From contig JAALGZ010000089.1 in NCBI GenBank assembly GCA_015227615.1, forward strand, positions 1-64,000: 64,000 bases of DNA, given 5' to 3'. The notes beneath the pieces are model-generated. The model searched no databases. It was not told where the DNA came from and was given only the letters and a program-made list of their open reading frames with translations. This document shows, in pieces, positions 46,733-59,295 of the stretch (its first letter is position 1; every line of letters begins with the position of its first letter). Made by a program: the position numbers and the translations under genes. Source of the stretch: Labyrinthula sp. Ha (taxonomy: Eukaryota > Sar > Bigyra > Labyrinthulida > Labyrinthulaceae).

Positions 46733-48754
46733 ATGGAAAATGATATAAACACACTGCAACAAGCAGAAAAAGTTCATATAAAAATAGAACATGATGAAAC
46801 TATTCAAGGGGACATACACGACCTTCTTTCAACTTCTTCTAAACGGTCGTTCGATTTGACCACAGCCCACTTGAGCCAACTAAGTGAAATGTACAACCAA
46901 AACATATTACACTTGGCTCTTCAACACAGTAATACTGCTCTCAAATGGAAAATTATACAAATTATATCATCTAGATCTAATAAGAACTTGATAGAAGTTT
47001 CAGATCTGATTAATGGAATTACAAGTGGGGGATTAACTGCTTTGCACCTATGTGTTTACTACAACAATATTTTTCTTCTGAAAATACTAATTGAACATCC
47101 TGCCATGAAATCAGAAACAATGAATAAAAAATCTGAAAACGGATGTTCTCCTTTAACTCTGAGCTTATTGTATGGAAGAATAGAAGCTTTTCAAATATTA
47201 ATGCACTGTGGAGCAAAAATAGAGAATGAGGAATACATTGGAGAAAATAATATTTTCCATCTCCTCCCACATTTTATACAATGTGCAAGAAAAACAAAAA
47301 ATGAATACAATGGAAATACGCTAATATATTGCTTTGAATTACTTAGAGATAGGTTCTCCAATGATGCTGAATTAACCCAGGTTCTTTCTCAGAAAAATAT
47401 ACATTGTCAAACTATTCTTCACTCTTGTATTTATTATAAAACTCATTCTTTTTTTAAATATCTTGTTGAGAATAAACTAGTTTTATACTCAGAAAACACA
47501 TCTTCTCCGCTCTTAGTGGTGACATTTCTAAAGAAGTTTGTACCGCCAAAGATGCTGAAGAAGGCAGATGTTGAGTTTTTGTCTTATATTTTGCAAATTG
47601 TAGAAAATCCTTCTAGGATAAGAGGTGCAGTAAACAGTTTTTTATCTTTGTTTCTAAATTGTATACCAAACGAAAACAAAAATTGCATACGTAAAGTATT
47701 TCTTCTCACTCTGGTAAATAAAACTGCAATCTCTCAATGCTTGAATACTGGCTCGACTATAACTAACTTTATTGAAACTTTAATAAAGAAGAAATCTTTT
47801 ATTCTTTTTAAAATATTTTCTGATGCAGCTTCTATGCATAATGAAAAATGGTTTAATCAGATAACTTCAATTGGTACCGTTCTGGATATAGCATCCCATA
47901 ATTTTCTTATAAAATCACCATTCTGGCCATACACAAGATTCTCTAAAAAAATACTTGATGATATTTTTGCTGATGACAGCTATCTAATCATAAAGCATCT
48001 TTTCGCTAAGGGTGCTCATTTTAGCTCTTTAGGTAAGGCGCATTTTAAACAGCAATCAGGATTAGCTTTACTTTATCAACCCTTTGGTCAGAATATGATT
48101 GCGAGTAGGTTTGTCCAGTTATTGCTCGATAGAAAAGAATACAGAAAGTTCTTAATTAAACATAGAGCACCGGGATATTTACCTTTATGGGTAAAATTTA
48201 TGCAAGGCAATAATTCTGTTCTTAGAAATTTGATGATAAAAAGTATTGATGCTAAGAATCTGCAACGAAAATTTCGACTTGAGAAATGTGGTGTGAAAAC
48301 ACCTCATAGATTCATTTGCGGACCTTTTGATAAAGAGTTTAAAAAAGTAAAAAAACCTTGTCTTGAGATTTGTCTAAGGAGACGTAATCTTGATTTACTA
48401 AATCTTAGGTTACTCTGTAAACTATGTCATGGTCAAATTATGTTCGGGGAACCTGTTTTTTATTGTACACATAGTTTCTGCCAAGTTTTTTTCTGTTTGG
48501 ATTGTTGTTACTCTAGCTGGATGGCATTAGAAAGTTTTAGTGGTAAAGAATTTGCTGAAAGATTATCTGGTATAAAACGTGTGAGCGCTGTGAATAGTAT
48601 TATTATCAGAAAAAAGGAAGTTCGCAGAAAAGGTTCACAGTTTAACCAGACTCAAGTAGGTGAAAATCATGATCGAAATCTTTTGCATTATTGTGGCTTA
48701 CTGGACATTGAACAGGAAAATTGGCCAGAAGACATTCTTCATTTTCTAAAATAA
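46733..48754 (+). CDS. Ankyrin-repeat protein with C-terminal ZZ/DC1-like zinc finger
   Basis: 673 aa from the ATG at 46733; the open frame runs 17 codons further upstream without an ATG. Ankyrin-type helices are clear early on: NQNILHLALQHSN, GGLTALHLCVYYNN and NGCSPLTLSLLYGRIEA. A weaker one is QTILHSCIYYKTH. The middle 250 residues are helical and unassigned. Near the C-terminus a Cys/His cluster reads CKLCHGQIMFGEP then CTHSFCQVFFCLDCC, a C-x2-C...C-x4-C-x4-C-x2-C spacing that resembles ZZ or DC1 fingers. A last ankyrin-like unit (RNLLHYCGLLDIE) follows, so the finger may be inserted within the repeat array. No catalytic domain or membrane segment is seen. It is likely a protein-interaction scaffold; the partner is unknown. 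Confidence 0.72.
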   Translation: MENDINTLQQAEKVHIKIEHDETIQGDIHDLLSTSSKRSFDLTTAHLSQLSEMYNQNILHLALQHSNTALKWKIIQIISSRSNKNLIEVSDLINGITSGGLTALHLCVYYNNIFLLKILIEHPAMKSETMNKKSENGCSPLTLSLLYGRIEAFQILMHCGAKIENEEYIGENNIFHLLPHFIQCARKTKNEYNGNTLIYCFELLRDRFSNDAELTQVLSQKNIHCQTILHSCIYYKTHSFFKYLVENKLVLYSENTSSPLLVVTFLKKFVPPKMLKKADVEFLSYILQIVENPSRIRGAVNSFLSLFLNCIPNENKNCIRKVFLLTLVNKTAISQCLNTGSTITNFIETLIKKKSFILFKIFSDAASMHNEKWFNQITSIGTVLDIASHNFLIKSPFWPYTRFSKKILDDIFADDSYLIIKHLFAKGAHFSSLGKAHFKQQSGLALLYQPFGQNMIASRFVQLLLDRKEYRKFLIKHRAPGYLPLWVKFMQGNNSVLRNLMIKSIDAKNLQRKFRLEKCGVKTPHRFICGPFDKEFKKVKKPCLEICLRRRNLDLLNLRLLCKLCHGQIMFGEPVFYCTHSFCQVFFCLDCCYSSWMALESFSGKEFAERLSGIKRVSAVNSIIIRKKEVRRKGSQFNQTQVGENHDRNLLHYCGLLDIEQENWPEDILHFLK

Positions 48755-51700
48755 TTGCTTGAAATTACAATGAACAGGCTTGATTAATTTATTTTTTTTT
48801 ATTCAAATATTAGAAACTTAGCATTTTTAGTAGAGGCCTTGAGTTGCTATGTAAACTAAGTGTGAGGTTGATAGTTAGAAAATACCTTTACAGCGTAATC
48901 AATGTGCCTAGAGTCATGTTAATCTGTTTGTTCAGTCTGGCTAGTTTCTCCATCAGTTAACCCTTCTTTCTTTCTATGCAACGTCAATTTGAGAACCCTT
49001 TCCTTTAGTATAGAATTTGCAATCCTATTTTCATGGATCGAGATATTTGGAACTTTACTAATGTATCAGGTTGTCTCAAGCTTTCCTAGAAAACTAGGTA
49101 TATAATAAGAAATCTAAATATTCTAGTCTCTTGTGTAGATGCAGCAACTAATCTGAAACTTTAATTATAGCTAGTGCAGTATTTTCTGTAGCAACGGTAT
49201 TAGCTAAAAAATCCAGTTTCAAAGGGGAAATATTAAGATTAATTTCTTAAACCTCTGGATTTAGAATCCTTTAAGCCAATCTACAAGTCCTTAAGAAATC
49301 TTGATTATACTCCTGTAAAATTGAACAGAAAAAATATATATTTGCAGCATAACTTTGCCGAATATTAAATTTACACAGTCAAGAACATTACGGTGTTTTC
49401 AAAACTAAGAATTTGATGAAGTATAAAATAAAGACTTTCTAGAGAATGTTGGTTTTACTGGCAACATCTCCCTTAAGTGGAAAAAAAAATAAAAATCTCA
49501 TCTAGGTAGTTAGCATGTTCATGCGGCATAAAACCATTATTATGACTATTTATATTTGTAACTCTAGTCTTAGTAAAGGCACAATGAAATAATTATTACT
49601 TAATTATATCTCAGGTAGAAAAAAAATGAAGACGAAACCAATAAGCTTGAAATAACCAATTCCTAGGCATTTATTATCTTTGCATCCTAGATCAACAGCT
49701 TTGTGGGCACACGCTTTCATTATTATTTAAGCTATTGACATATGACGCAATCTAGTCTGTAACAACTCAAGTTTGAAAATTAGAAAAGAGTGTTAAGAAG
49801 CCTCGTTATTCTGTACTAGCATTATATCCTCCATCTGGAGTAATATGTTGACTTCAGGCAATTTTTCCAGCAATTATACTATAATCAGCCTGATCAGTTA
49901 GATGAAGTTAATACTAGTTATAGAGGAACTCAAATTATATTTCATGAATACTTAATTCTTTTTTAAGTTAAGTATATTGCGAAGCGGGTATGCCTTAATT
50001 TGTTTTTTCTTGTAATAGTCAGAGGCGAAAGAGAAAAATCATTAGGCACCACATTAACCAGAGCTGTATCTGTTTTAATTAAGAAAATTGTACTAAAAGG
50101 ATCTCTCTGAATAGACTAGAATTGACAATTAGAGCCTTTAATGGATTACCCTTTTCAGTGTCGTAATCATCCTTCATCATCCACCTTTTCCATCTGAAGC
50201 ATTTGGGTATATCTTTTTGCTAAGTTTTAAGGGAGTACTTCAATTCCTTTTCACGCCATTTAACAAATCGCCATCTTTTCTCAAAACATATTGACCAAAA
50301 ATGAATGGTGTGTATATCAAAGCTTAGGTATAAAAAACAAGTTGCAAAAGCCACCTAAATGGCACCTACGACTAAATCTAGATATGTAGGTCATAGGTAT
50401 TGAACTTGATGACAAATATCATTAATTAAAAGATTCTAGTTTTGATTCTGAACTCTATAGAGAAATTTTGAATTCTAGCTCATATAAAGGAACTGTGTTC
50501 AAATTCCGATAATCAATTCTCTATTCAAAAAAAAGCTTATGTTTTTATAATTAATAGGAAAAAATAGTTATAAGGTCTATCAATAAATGAAGCCAAACCC
50601 TTGCCGGTATGAAATCGTGTAGCTGCGGGAAAAACTACCAATGAAATCAAAAATTAAATCACAACCAAAGCTTCAAAAAACCATGCCTTGGTTATATGAT
50701 TTTAAGGGCTTGCAGTATTAATAGCTAGAAATTTTCCTGCCTTTATTTCGTTATCTTGTTAATAAATCAGTTCTTTGCTGTATCGAAAACACTGGGAAAG
50801 TTTTATTAAGAAAGAGTAAACAGATTTACTATAAGCTGCGTTTGGTGTTTACAGAAGTTCTTATTATCCTTCCCATTCTTAAGCAGGAAATACTGCTAAG
50901 ACTGTCCCTCTAGGTAACTAGTTAAATGTTGTTGGTACCTTTTTTCCCATCTAACTAAGTTAGCGTAGAATTAGAAAAGCTTAGAGGCTACACATGAGGC
51001 TCAAAGCTATGTTACTTGTTTTCGTCATCATCAAGAAAATTATAAGACCCTATCGCAAACGCAAGTTAAACATCATGTGGCGTTGTGATAGCCATAATAG
51101 GCTTTCTCATCAGGATTAGTATTTGCAGTGCAGGTGGTTCACTATGTTCAGGTTCCAACCTTCTTCATTCAAGAAAATATGATCAAAACTGCTGGATTCA
51201 TTTTTTCTTCATTGGCATCAAAGAACCGCTCTAAGAGCATAAGGTCTGGGTCTAATATTGGATTGGCAAGGTTTGCCTGGATATTAGTCTGTAATTGGCT
51301 AATTCTAGGGCTTGCATCGCTAGTTTACTTGACTACTCAATACACCCAAGGGTAATCTTCTCGCCGGAACCTAAACACATAGACTTAGGTAACTGAGAGG
51401 ATAATAAATCTCTCATTAGCGATGAGAGGGCAACTGTGAAGCAGATAATTATTAATAATTTTTGATCAGTATATACACTTGCAAGGAACTTTCTCTTCCA
51501 TTTCAGTTCAGTTATTAGGTGTATTTCTGTGTGCCTTTGATCACTCTTTAGTAACCAGAAATGGGCTTCTCCATTTCAAACTACAGCTCTACCAGAGATT
51601 TGGGTTTAACTATAAGAATCTTACAAAATAATGTTAACCAATTACAATAGGCAGTACCTCCTTGACCCAAGCTAGTACAGTTCTAAGCAAGTGGACACTT

Positions 51701-53330
51701 TTCTGGAGAAATAACTTGGGTCAGACAAAGTTTCGTCTTGGGAAATACAATAAATTCTTAAGTGCCAAGGTGAGATCCCCAAAGTGCTCATAAGTGGATA
51801 ACATAGACAAGTCACAAAAGTTTCAAGTGTTGTTTACTTCATTGCCCATCAATACTCATGGGCACCGGCTCAGCAAATAAAAAGGCGCATTCATCCATTT
51901 ATTATCTTATTCTAATAAAATCGAACTAATTAAGCAATATTTATTTACCGTTCGGAAAATATAAACCTCGTTGCTTTTTGGGTTACTCGCTATTACAGGT
52001 AAATCTCTTGCTTCATGTGTGAAAACATCCTTTGGGTGCTCAGGAATTAGTCTTCTTTTATGCCTTAGAAACCAAGAGCAGAGACCGTTGCCATAGCAAA
52101 AGTAAGCAACTTTACAACAGTACTCAGTTCTTTCTAGCTCCACTAGGGACAAGCAAGACTTTAACTTTTTAAAGATAAGCTAACTGATATGTTCAAAATT
52201 TTCGGTTCCAGCACTTTAAATAATTCTTGTCTTAATAGCCCACATATCTTCCGAAAAAATATTGATGTTTCTGTTAGGGTTATTGAAAAATACTGAGGTT
52301 ATAATTCCTGAAGTGAAATGTTTTTTTGTTCTACGGTGAATTATTTTTTGCTTTCATTTAGTGATCTGCGCTCATAGTATCGCCTGATACTAGGTAAAGC
52401 AGTTCACTTACATAGTTTGATATTGTGTTTTTTATATAAATGGAGAATCTTAATTAATAAACACCACTCAGGTTTCAATAGGCTATTACTTGAATCCGCA
52501 ACGCAAAGCAAAGCAAGCTGTTTGTGCAGATATGCCCAAGCTCCACTAATCAGTGAGTTTATTACAACCAGAAGGGCCCTGTAGTTGGTTACCATTCTCC
52601 TGATCTCTACTCAGCGTTTAGCCAAAACTCAATAGCCCTGTCCACCTTGTAACCTTTTTAGTATAAATACGAACCATACACTTGGCACCGCTAGAAAAAC
52701 TGTTCCCCCCTAGTTGCCTTAGGAACCATAAAAAAATTTGGAGGATAACTTAGAGAAAAAAAGTCATCTTATAACAAAACTGGAAAATAATCACAAGTAC
52801 TAGTTGAAAAACCTAACGAGCCAATCTACATATTATTTAATCAAACAATATTTTATTTTTTTTTGAGTTGAAAATCTTATTTTCTTTTATGAAAAGTTGT
52901 TTTTTTTTCATCAATTCTTCTATTAATAGATTTAACTTGTAACAAAGAATACAATTTAAAAAACATTTTCTAACTGCATCAATAAAAGTACAATAAATAT
53001 ATTACTATTAATGTATAGTTTCTTCCGACATAAATATTATTCTTGTGTTTGTATATTTGTCATTTTTTTATCCCACTTTAAGAACTGACTGCAAGTAAAT
53101 CGTCATCCCCAAAGTTGTTATGCTAACCCTACGCAAGCATTAATATACTTCTTATATATCTGCTTTATTTACATTTAAACCGACTCCGTATCTCATCGCT
53201 CAAATACACTATTGCATTACTGTATCATACACAAACTCAGATATACCGCCGGAACAAGAGTATTGAAACAAGTTTGTTTTCAAATAAAAACCAACTTCTT
53301 GGTAATCACATAAAAAGTTCAATACATAAA
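48755..53330. other. 4.6-kb gene-poor AT-rich region
   Basis: No gene could be supported. The frame 51128-51355 has a possible membrane helix near its end but starts without an ATG and has no recognisable relatives. The minus-strand frame 51907-52152 (81 aa) is likewise unassigned. The last ~500 bp before the kinase gene are especially AT-rich and should contain its promoter. Confidence 0.55.
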
Positions 53331-55104
53331 ATGAGTTATTTATTAAGAACTATAAGAGATGCTTTTCACTCAACAAAAAATTTTGATATAGGAAAACCCA
53401 CGAACGTTTACCAGGATATAAAGGTGACAGTGGATCCGAATAGTGATACGGGGTTTGTTGGACTACCAGACACGTTCCGTGAAGTACTGCTGGCTTCAAA
53501 TATATCTAAAGAAGAAGTAGTTCAAAACTCGCAGGATGTTTTATCAGCACTAACATTTCATTTCAACGGAGCTCCTGGAACAAATGAGTTTGAAGAGCAA
53601 AGAAAGAGATTTGTGAAGAAAAACTTAGATCCAAGAAAATATGTAAACGCGTTTAGCGGTAAAGCTCTTGCTGTTGAGTCACCAAAACCGGTTATGAGAA
53701 AAAAGTCTTCTTTCGGATCAGAAGTGAGTTTAAGAGATTTCAGTAGTAAAGCAAAAAAGCACAAGTTTAGAGAAGCAGGGAAGAAGAGAGAAAAAGGTGG
53801 TTCTTCTTTCTCTGTAGTAAGTAGAAGAAAGAGAGAGCAGGGTGGATCTTCTTTCTCTGTAGTAAGTGGAAGAAAGAGAGAGCAGGGTGGATCTTCTTTC
53901 TCTCTATCAAGTGCAAAAAATGTGACTTGTAGATTAGTCCCTTCTTCAAAGAAAAATCATACTCCTCCAGCTCGTTCAGACAGTGTTGTTTCTTTAACTT
54001 CTTTGACATCAACTCCTTATTTATTTAAAAAACTTCCTTCAAGAAATACTTTACGAACTCAAGTTTCAAATGCAGTTGTCATAGAAAAACAAAATCCATT
54101 TAAAGAGTATAAATTCCTCGGAAAAGGACCGATTGGAGCTGGTGCTACTGGGAAAGTGTTCAAGGCGCAAGGTATTCATGACAAGCGAATTTACGCTGTA
54201 AAAGTTTCAGAAATATCTGGTAAGGAAAATAATGAGGCAAATTTGAAGAATGAGATTGCTATGCAAGCACTAAGTAAAAATCATCCCAATATTGTTTCAT
54301 TTTATGAAGCATATGAGTGGGAAAATAAATATTTTGTTGTTATTGATTTTATGTCCATGGGTTCTCTGACCGATTTAATTGTTGGTTTAGAAGTGTTTAA
54401 GGAACAAATTTGGAAAGGTGTTTTTATATTTGTTTCTAACTTTTTAGAAGAAGAAACAAGTTTTGTTATTAAAGAGATGTTAAAAGGGCTCACGTTTATG
54501 CATTCACAGTATAGATTACATAGGTGGTTTAAGTTGTTGTATTTTATTTTGTAGAGATATAAAGAGTGATAATGTTTTAGTAGGAAATGACGGATCTGTT
54601 AAACTGGGTGATTTTGGTTTTGCAGTAAATTTAACATCAGACCAATCTACTAGAGAGTCCGCTGTCGGAACACCTTATGTATTTTTTCTACTTTACTCTT
54701 AAGCTTAGTGGATGGCTCCTGAATTAATTGGTAATAGAGAATATGGTGAAAAAGTTGACATTTGGGTATTCGTTTCTTTGTTTTTTTTATTCTAGTCTAC
54801 GGGAATTACTGCTATTGAAATTGTTGAGGGATCTCCTCCCTTAATGGATGAGTTGGATGGGCCAACAGGTGCCATTCGAGCTCTGTATTTAATTTTGAAA
54901 AATAAGTCACCGACCCTATCTGATCAAAATTTGTGGAGTAAGAAGTTCAAGTCTTTTTTGAGGTACTCGCTAATGAAAACTCCACAGTTTCGATCTACAG
55001 GCCAGCAGCTTTTAATGCATCCTTGGATGGGTCTTTGTTGTGATAGAAATCACTTTATAAGATTTGTAAATAAAGTGAAGAAAATGCAAGCCGAGTTGTT
55101 TTAG
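53331..55104 (+). CDS. PAK-like STE20 kinase with degenerate CRIB/PBD and four ~30-nt introns
   Basis: Predicted exons are 53331-54417, 54448-54523, 54555-54678, 54709-54765 and 54796-55104, giving 550 aa. Introns are 30, 31, 30 and 30 nt with GT-AG ends. Splicing restores the kinase core: [13 protein letters not shown] across intron 2, GTPYWMAPE across intron 3 and [11 protein letters not shown] across intron 4. Intron 1 is in frame and stop-free. The start ATG precedes a p21-binding domain (residues ~18-75: [28 protein letters not shown]). The two CRIB histidines (FxHxxHVG) are replaced by Gln and Lys, so Rac/Cdc42 binding is uncertain. A 16-residue unit ([15 protein letters not shown] type) repeats three times near residues 151-198. 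Glycine loop, catalytic Asp, DFG and APE are all present, so an active kinase is expected. Confidence 0.88.
53782..53925 (+). repeat. Three tandem 48-bp coding repeats in the PAK-like gene
   Basis: Three in-frame copies of a 48-bp unit encode Lys/Arg-rich then GGSSFS-rich segments in the linker between p21-binding and kinase domains. Copies 2 and 3 are almost identical, so the expansion is recent or homogenised. Copy number may vary between strains. Confidence 0.85.
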
Positions 55105-58100
55105 TGATTTTGCGGTACTATGTTATTAGGTTTTTTAGTTGTGCATTTGGGAATTGAATCGGTATTTACTGAAGAATATAAGTTCGTATGTGAGTTTTGC
55201 GTCAAATTTTCATTAAGCTTCGAATAATAGTATATTTTTCATGTGCAAACTGAGCACTGTAGGCAGGGATTCAGAACATAATTGGATGGCCTACTAAACT
55301 GCTTTTAGGTTTAACAGTTAGCAGTTGAGTCTACCTTAACGGTGTCGTATTTTCTCTGTTGGTAGGGTCAAACCCATATGTTCAGTACAACAGGTTTTGT
55401 TAACTAAAGGGGGGCAAACTATTAATGAATGAGCTTGAACAATTGTAAGTAGTTCACAGAAAAAAAAAACATTGTTCAGAGCAGTGCCCCATGTGGTATA
55501 TGTCTTAAAGTCATATTTTATACTGCGAAAACTTTTGCCTCAGAATAAATAGGGTGATGATACTATTTAATATCAGGATGAGGTCAAGTAGAGAGGTGTG
55601 CACAAGTTAATATACTGGCTTTAGTTTCTGCTCATCTTTATTCTTTCAGGACTAGTCATCGGATTTGATAAATTACATAAGCAATTACTTTGTATTTATT
55701 TTGATACTCAATATTAATAAGAATTTTGTGATTTTAACTCTAATGAAAATGTTCTAATTACGTTCTAATGGTTAATTCATTGTCGTTACAAACCTAGGCC
55801 CCATGACTTATTGAGGGTTTTTCGTCTTGTTTCCTGTTCAATTAGACGTGCGCAAACCGAATAAACCAAAGATTGATGGATAACGTTGATAGCAGTTTTA
55901 CTTTTTCACCTTTTTTGTTGGTTCCTAAAAATTAATACGGCTATGTATTTCAGAGGTCCCAAAACAATACTGTATTACTAACAACGAGAACCAAGAAGAC
56001 CTATTATCACTAACTAAATACACTCAAGTAAAACACGTTTCTTATAACATATAGCAACTGAAAAGAGGAATAAAATACATTCATCCTTAACAGACCTTTG
56101 CTGAAATGCTAGAAAAAATAATATCTCATTTTAGACCCGTATGAAAACCTTTATGAACCAGGCCATCTGACCCAACTGTAGATTACACCCGGGCATTTTC
56201 TGGGTCAACTGGTCATTTTATATATGTTTACATAAGATGCAAAGTAAACTAATTGTTTCTATGGTGAGCCATGCAATCACGGGTTTTCTATAAGTGAGCT
56301 GGGTTTGCAGCTAGTTTTCAAAGCGAGCCATAGGTGAGGGAGGAAACATGAAACTCATTTGCGAACTGTAGAACCATGTTAGGCGAACAGTAGACAATAT
56401 TTTTCCCAGTCAAATTTTATCATTTGCAGAGTTATTCTAATCTCTCAATCTTCATCTTTGAGTTCCAGTGAAATTTCATCATTAACAGATTCATTTTCAT
56501 CTCTCAATTTACATCTTCGACAGTTTCAGATTTGTTCAGAGTAAACTTGAAGCAGATCATTTGTAGTGAATAAAATAATGGGCGATAAGATTGAGTGTCT
56601 ATTAACAGTACAAGATCAAGCTACTATTCTAGCTGGATCTCTGAGTCGATATGAGCAAGAGTTTCAGAAATTTCAGTAATGCGTGGCTGATCAAAATGTA
56701 AGTATTTGTGATACTAGCGTTGGAGCATACATTTTCAATCTCCAGTTTTAATATAAATATGCTCCTAGCACCATTCAAGGAAGAGCAAGTTATTTTTTAT
56801 CGTTTTACTTTTGCAACATTACACGTTATCACTCGGAAATTAATAGTCTTCAAGTCAAAAACTGAACAAGTAATGATGTAATTTCCACTTTGTGCTAGAA
56901 ATTTTTGTTTTAGTTATTGGTCCTTACACTATATGCCCCAACCTTGGAAAGATAATCCACTGACCATCAATAATCAAGCAAAATGGGGTTTTCAATATTG
57001 ATGACTGCCGATAAAAAAGACATGAGCAAAATAATCCTCAATAAAATATCAATAAATCAATTAGTACCCTTAACTTCTGGCCAGGAATTAAGCCTTTTAA
57101 TGACAGGGGTGACGGAACGGTTGCACCTGACAAAGTTAGACCAACGTGATAACAAGCGAAACGATCAACCGAATGTCCTACAGGAGGTAAAAGGTACTAG
57201 TAGGAGGAAGATGAAATCTTATTTTGAAATTTTTACTAATAGTGCGTTAGTTCAGCCTCTCCGTCTATCGTTAATTTTGAGAGAATATTTAGAGATGTCA
57301 ACTTCTTTTTGACAAAAAAGACACCAGTAGCCTGAATATTTACAAAGTTTTGGTCTGAAAATATATTACTTTCTTGGGAAATATGCATTTTTACATTATT
57401 AATACGTATCTCCTTGCACTAAGCCTTTGGGTCTTTCAAAAAAAATTCTTAGTTATTTAATAGTACATCCTAAATGGCTAACAGTCTAAAGGATTAACCG
57501 TTACATTCTAGCAAGTTTAACATATCTCCTTAATATCGATTTCTTAACCTGATCCACTAGTGTTGCTATTTGGCGAATTAGTTCTTGCATATGAGAAAAT
57601 TCGAAAATTTCAAGAACAATTCTTGTTACATAGGAAGAATGTTTAAACTAAACCTTGAATCAAACAGTCCAAAAACCTCTATGAGGGAAGCATACTGCGT
57701 TTCCTCTTCCCCTTCATTCTTATTAAATAGCATTTAATATTACCCAGGTCTATTTTAGTTTTACCAATTCACCAAAAATTGTCACTAATCTCTCCTTAAG
57801 ATAGCAGATACATATATATCTTAAATTTGAATCTCTTCAATTGTTGAATAGGAGAAATGGGTATGATCTGTACGTTTATATGCTGAGCAACTAATCACTC
57901 ATAATCAACTCTAATATTGTGAGCCCATTCGGGCGACTGAAATCATTATACCCAGATTTTTGAAGATGAACTAAAACAGCGTTATTATAGACTAAATTAA
58001 CCTTGAAAGGGAAATTTACCACTACTCATTCTTCTAATAAGCCTTTAATTAATCATTCATTGTGCGATTTCTTATCTAGAAGCTCATCTGAAACAACTAA

Positions 58101-59295
58101 GAAGAACAAGCACTAGTTCAAGAAAAATGTATCTCGATGGGGTCAGCATTAGATCTTATCATTAATTCAGAATTTATTGAGCTCAGTACGTATGCGGCGA
58201 AATGTTCTTACAAAAACATGGAAATAAGAAAAAAAATGTTTTTAATAGCCACATGTTAAGGAGTCAGATTTTTTCTTCAGTGTTATGTCCTTTTCTTCAG
58301 AGGCTTTCATTCGAGTTTAGTTTTGCACATGAAAGATCTCCTGAGCAAAGTAATACACATTAAGATTGTAGTTCGTTTTAACTCCACAAAGGTTATACTC
58401 AGGTAGAGAGAATCCTTATCGCTAAACATTATCCACTAGTTTCAAGAGAATATTTCTCCGTCTATATTTGCTATGACTTTTTAAATTAATACTCTGGATG
58501 CAAATAAACCTAACCCAAAGGAAAACAAGTACTATATAATGGTAAATCTTTAGTTTGCTTAAGTAATATGCAGCAGGTGCAGGTGGATAACAAGATTATT
58601 TTTTCCATGCTGACAGCATAATTCTATAGCAGGCCTAAGCTTAACTAAAAGCACCCATTCAACACCCTAGTGTTAAACCCTGGTTGAGATATCAAGAAAG
58701 CAAGAAGTGTTTAAATTGTAGAACTTGTATTTCTTAAGTACAATGCAGCGAATAAAGACACAGTACTTAGAGAAAAGCATAATGGATTCCCATGCTAGAA
58801 CATGACCAGGGTGATAATAAAGCGGCATAAACTAATGTAGTTTAGAGTAAAGCTAATACCAAAAAAGGCATTGTCCCACTCCGGTAACCTGTCTCCTATG
58901 ATCTACCCAGTGAAATTTAATAAGCAAGACAGCTCTGATGATTCCTCGTTTTGGCGGTCTTACTCCCAACACATTTTTCTTACCCTAAATAGCAAGTAGA
59001 AGTGAAGCAATCTATTTCAAATGGCAACGATTTAAACTATGTTTATCAAAGCTTAAGCTCATTTTAAACCCTTTATTACTATAAGCTACCATCCCTCGTT
59101 TTCAAAGTTCTTAAATACAGAAAAAAGAATCTTCTTATCAGTTCTTGTTTATTAAATGAAGACTAGCAGTTGAGTGAACAGTCTAACGGCTAAGTTTTCT
59201 GATGGAGGAGTTTGAGAGCGGCTGATATTTTTTCGGTTAAAACTTTACTAATATTGGTTTGTTCAGATGAGGCCGTTTAGAAAGTAACCTTCAGC
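55105..59295. other. 4.2-kb gene-poor region with a diverged tandem duplication and coding-like scraps
   Basis: No gene is firmly supported. A ~59-bp segment is tandemly duplicated at about 56412-56470 and 56471-56529. A 33-codon ATG frame at 56578 and a 109-codon ATG frame at 56983-57312 lie close together. They could be parts of a decayed element or small gene, but no domain is recognised. The rest is AT-rich and featureless to the eye. Confidence 0.5.
56983..57312 (+). CDS. Unassigned 109-aa open frame
   Basis: The frame starts MGFSILMTADKKDM and is mainly polar, with many Lys, Asp and Asn and a basic GTSRRKMKSYF segment. It is the longest ATG-started frame in this desert. A pyrimidine-rich TTTTTGTTTTAG, acceptor-like, lies ~70 bp upstream, but joining exons could not be shown. 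It may be chance or a remnant of decayed coding DNA; no function is proposed. Confidence 0.2.
   Translation: MGFSILMTADKKDMSKIILNKISINQLVPLTSGQELSLLMTGVTERLHLTKLDQRDNKRNDQPNVLQEVKGTSRRKMKSYFEIFTNSALVQPLRLSLILREYLEMSTSF

Noticed and set aside
51128-51355. 75-codon frame with a C-terminal hydrophobic segment
   Set aside because: No ATG at its start, no relatives recognised and no convincing upstream exon; kept only as a note in the desert entry.
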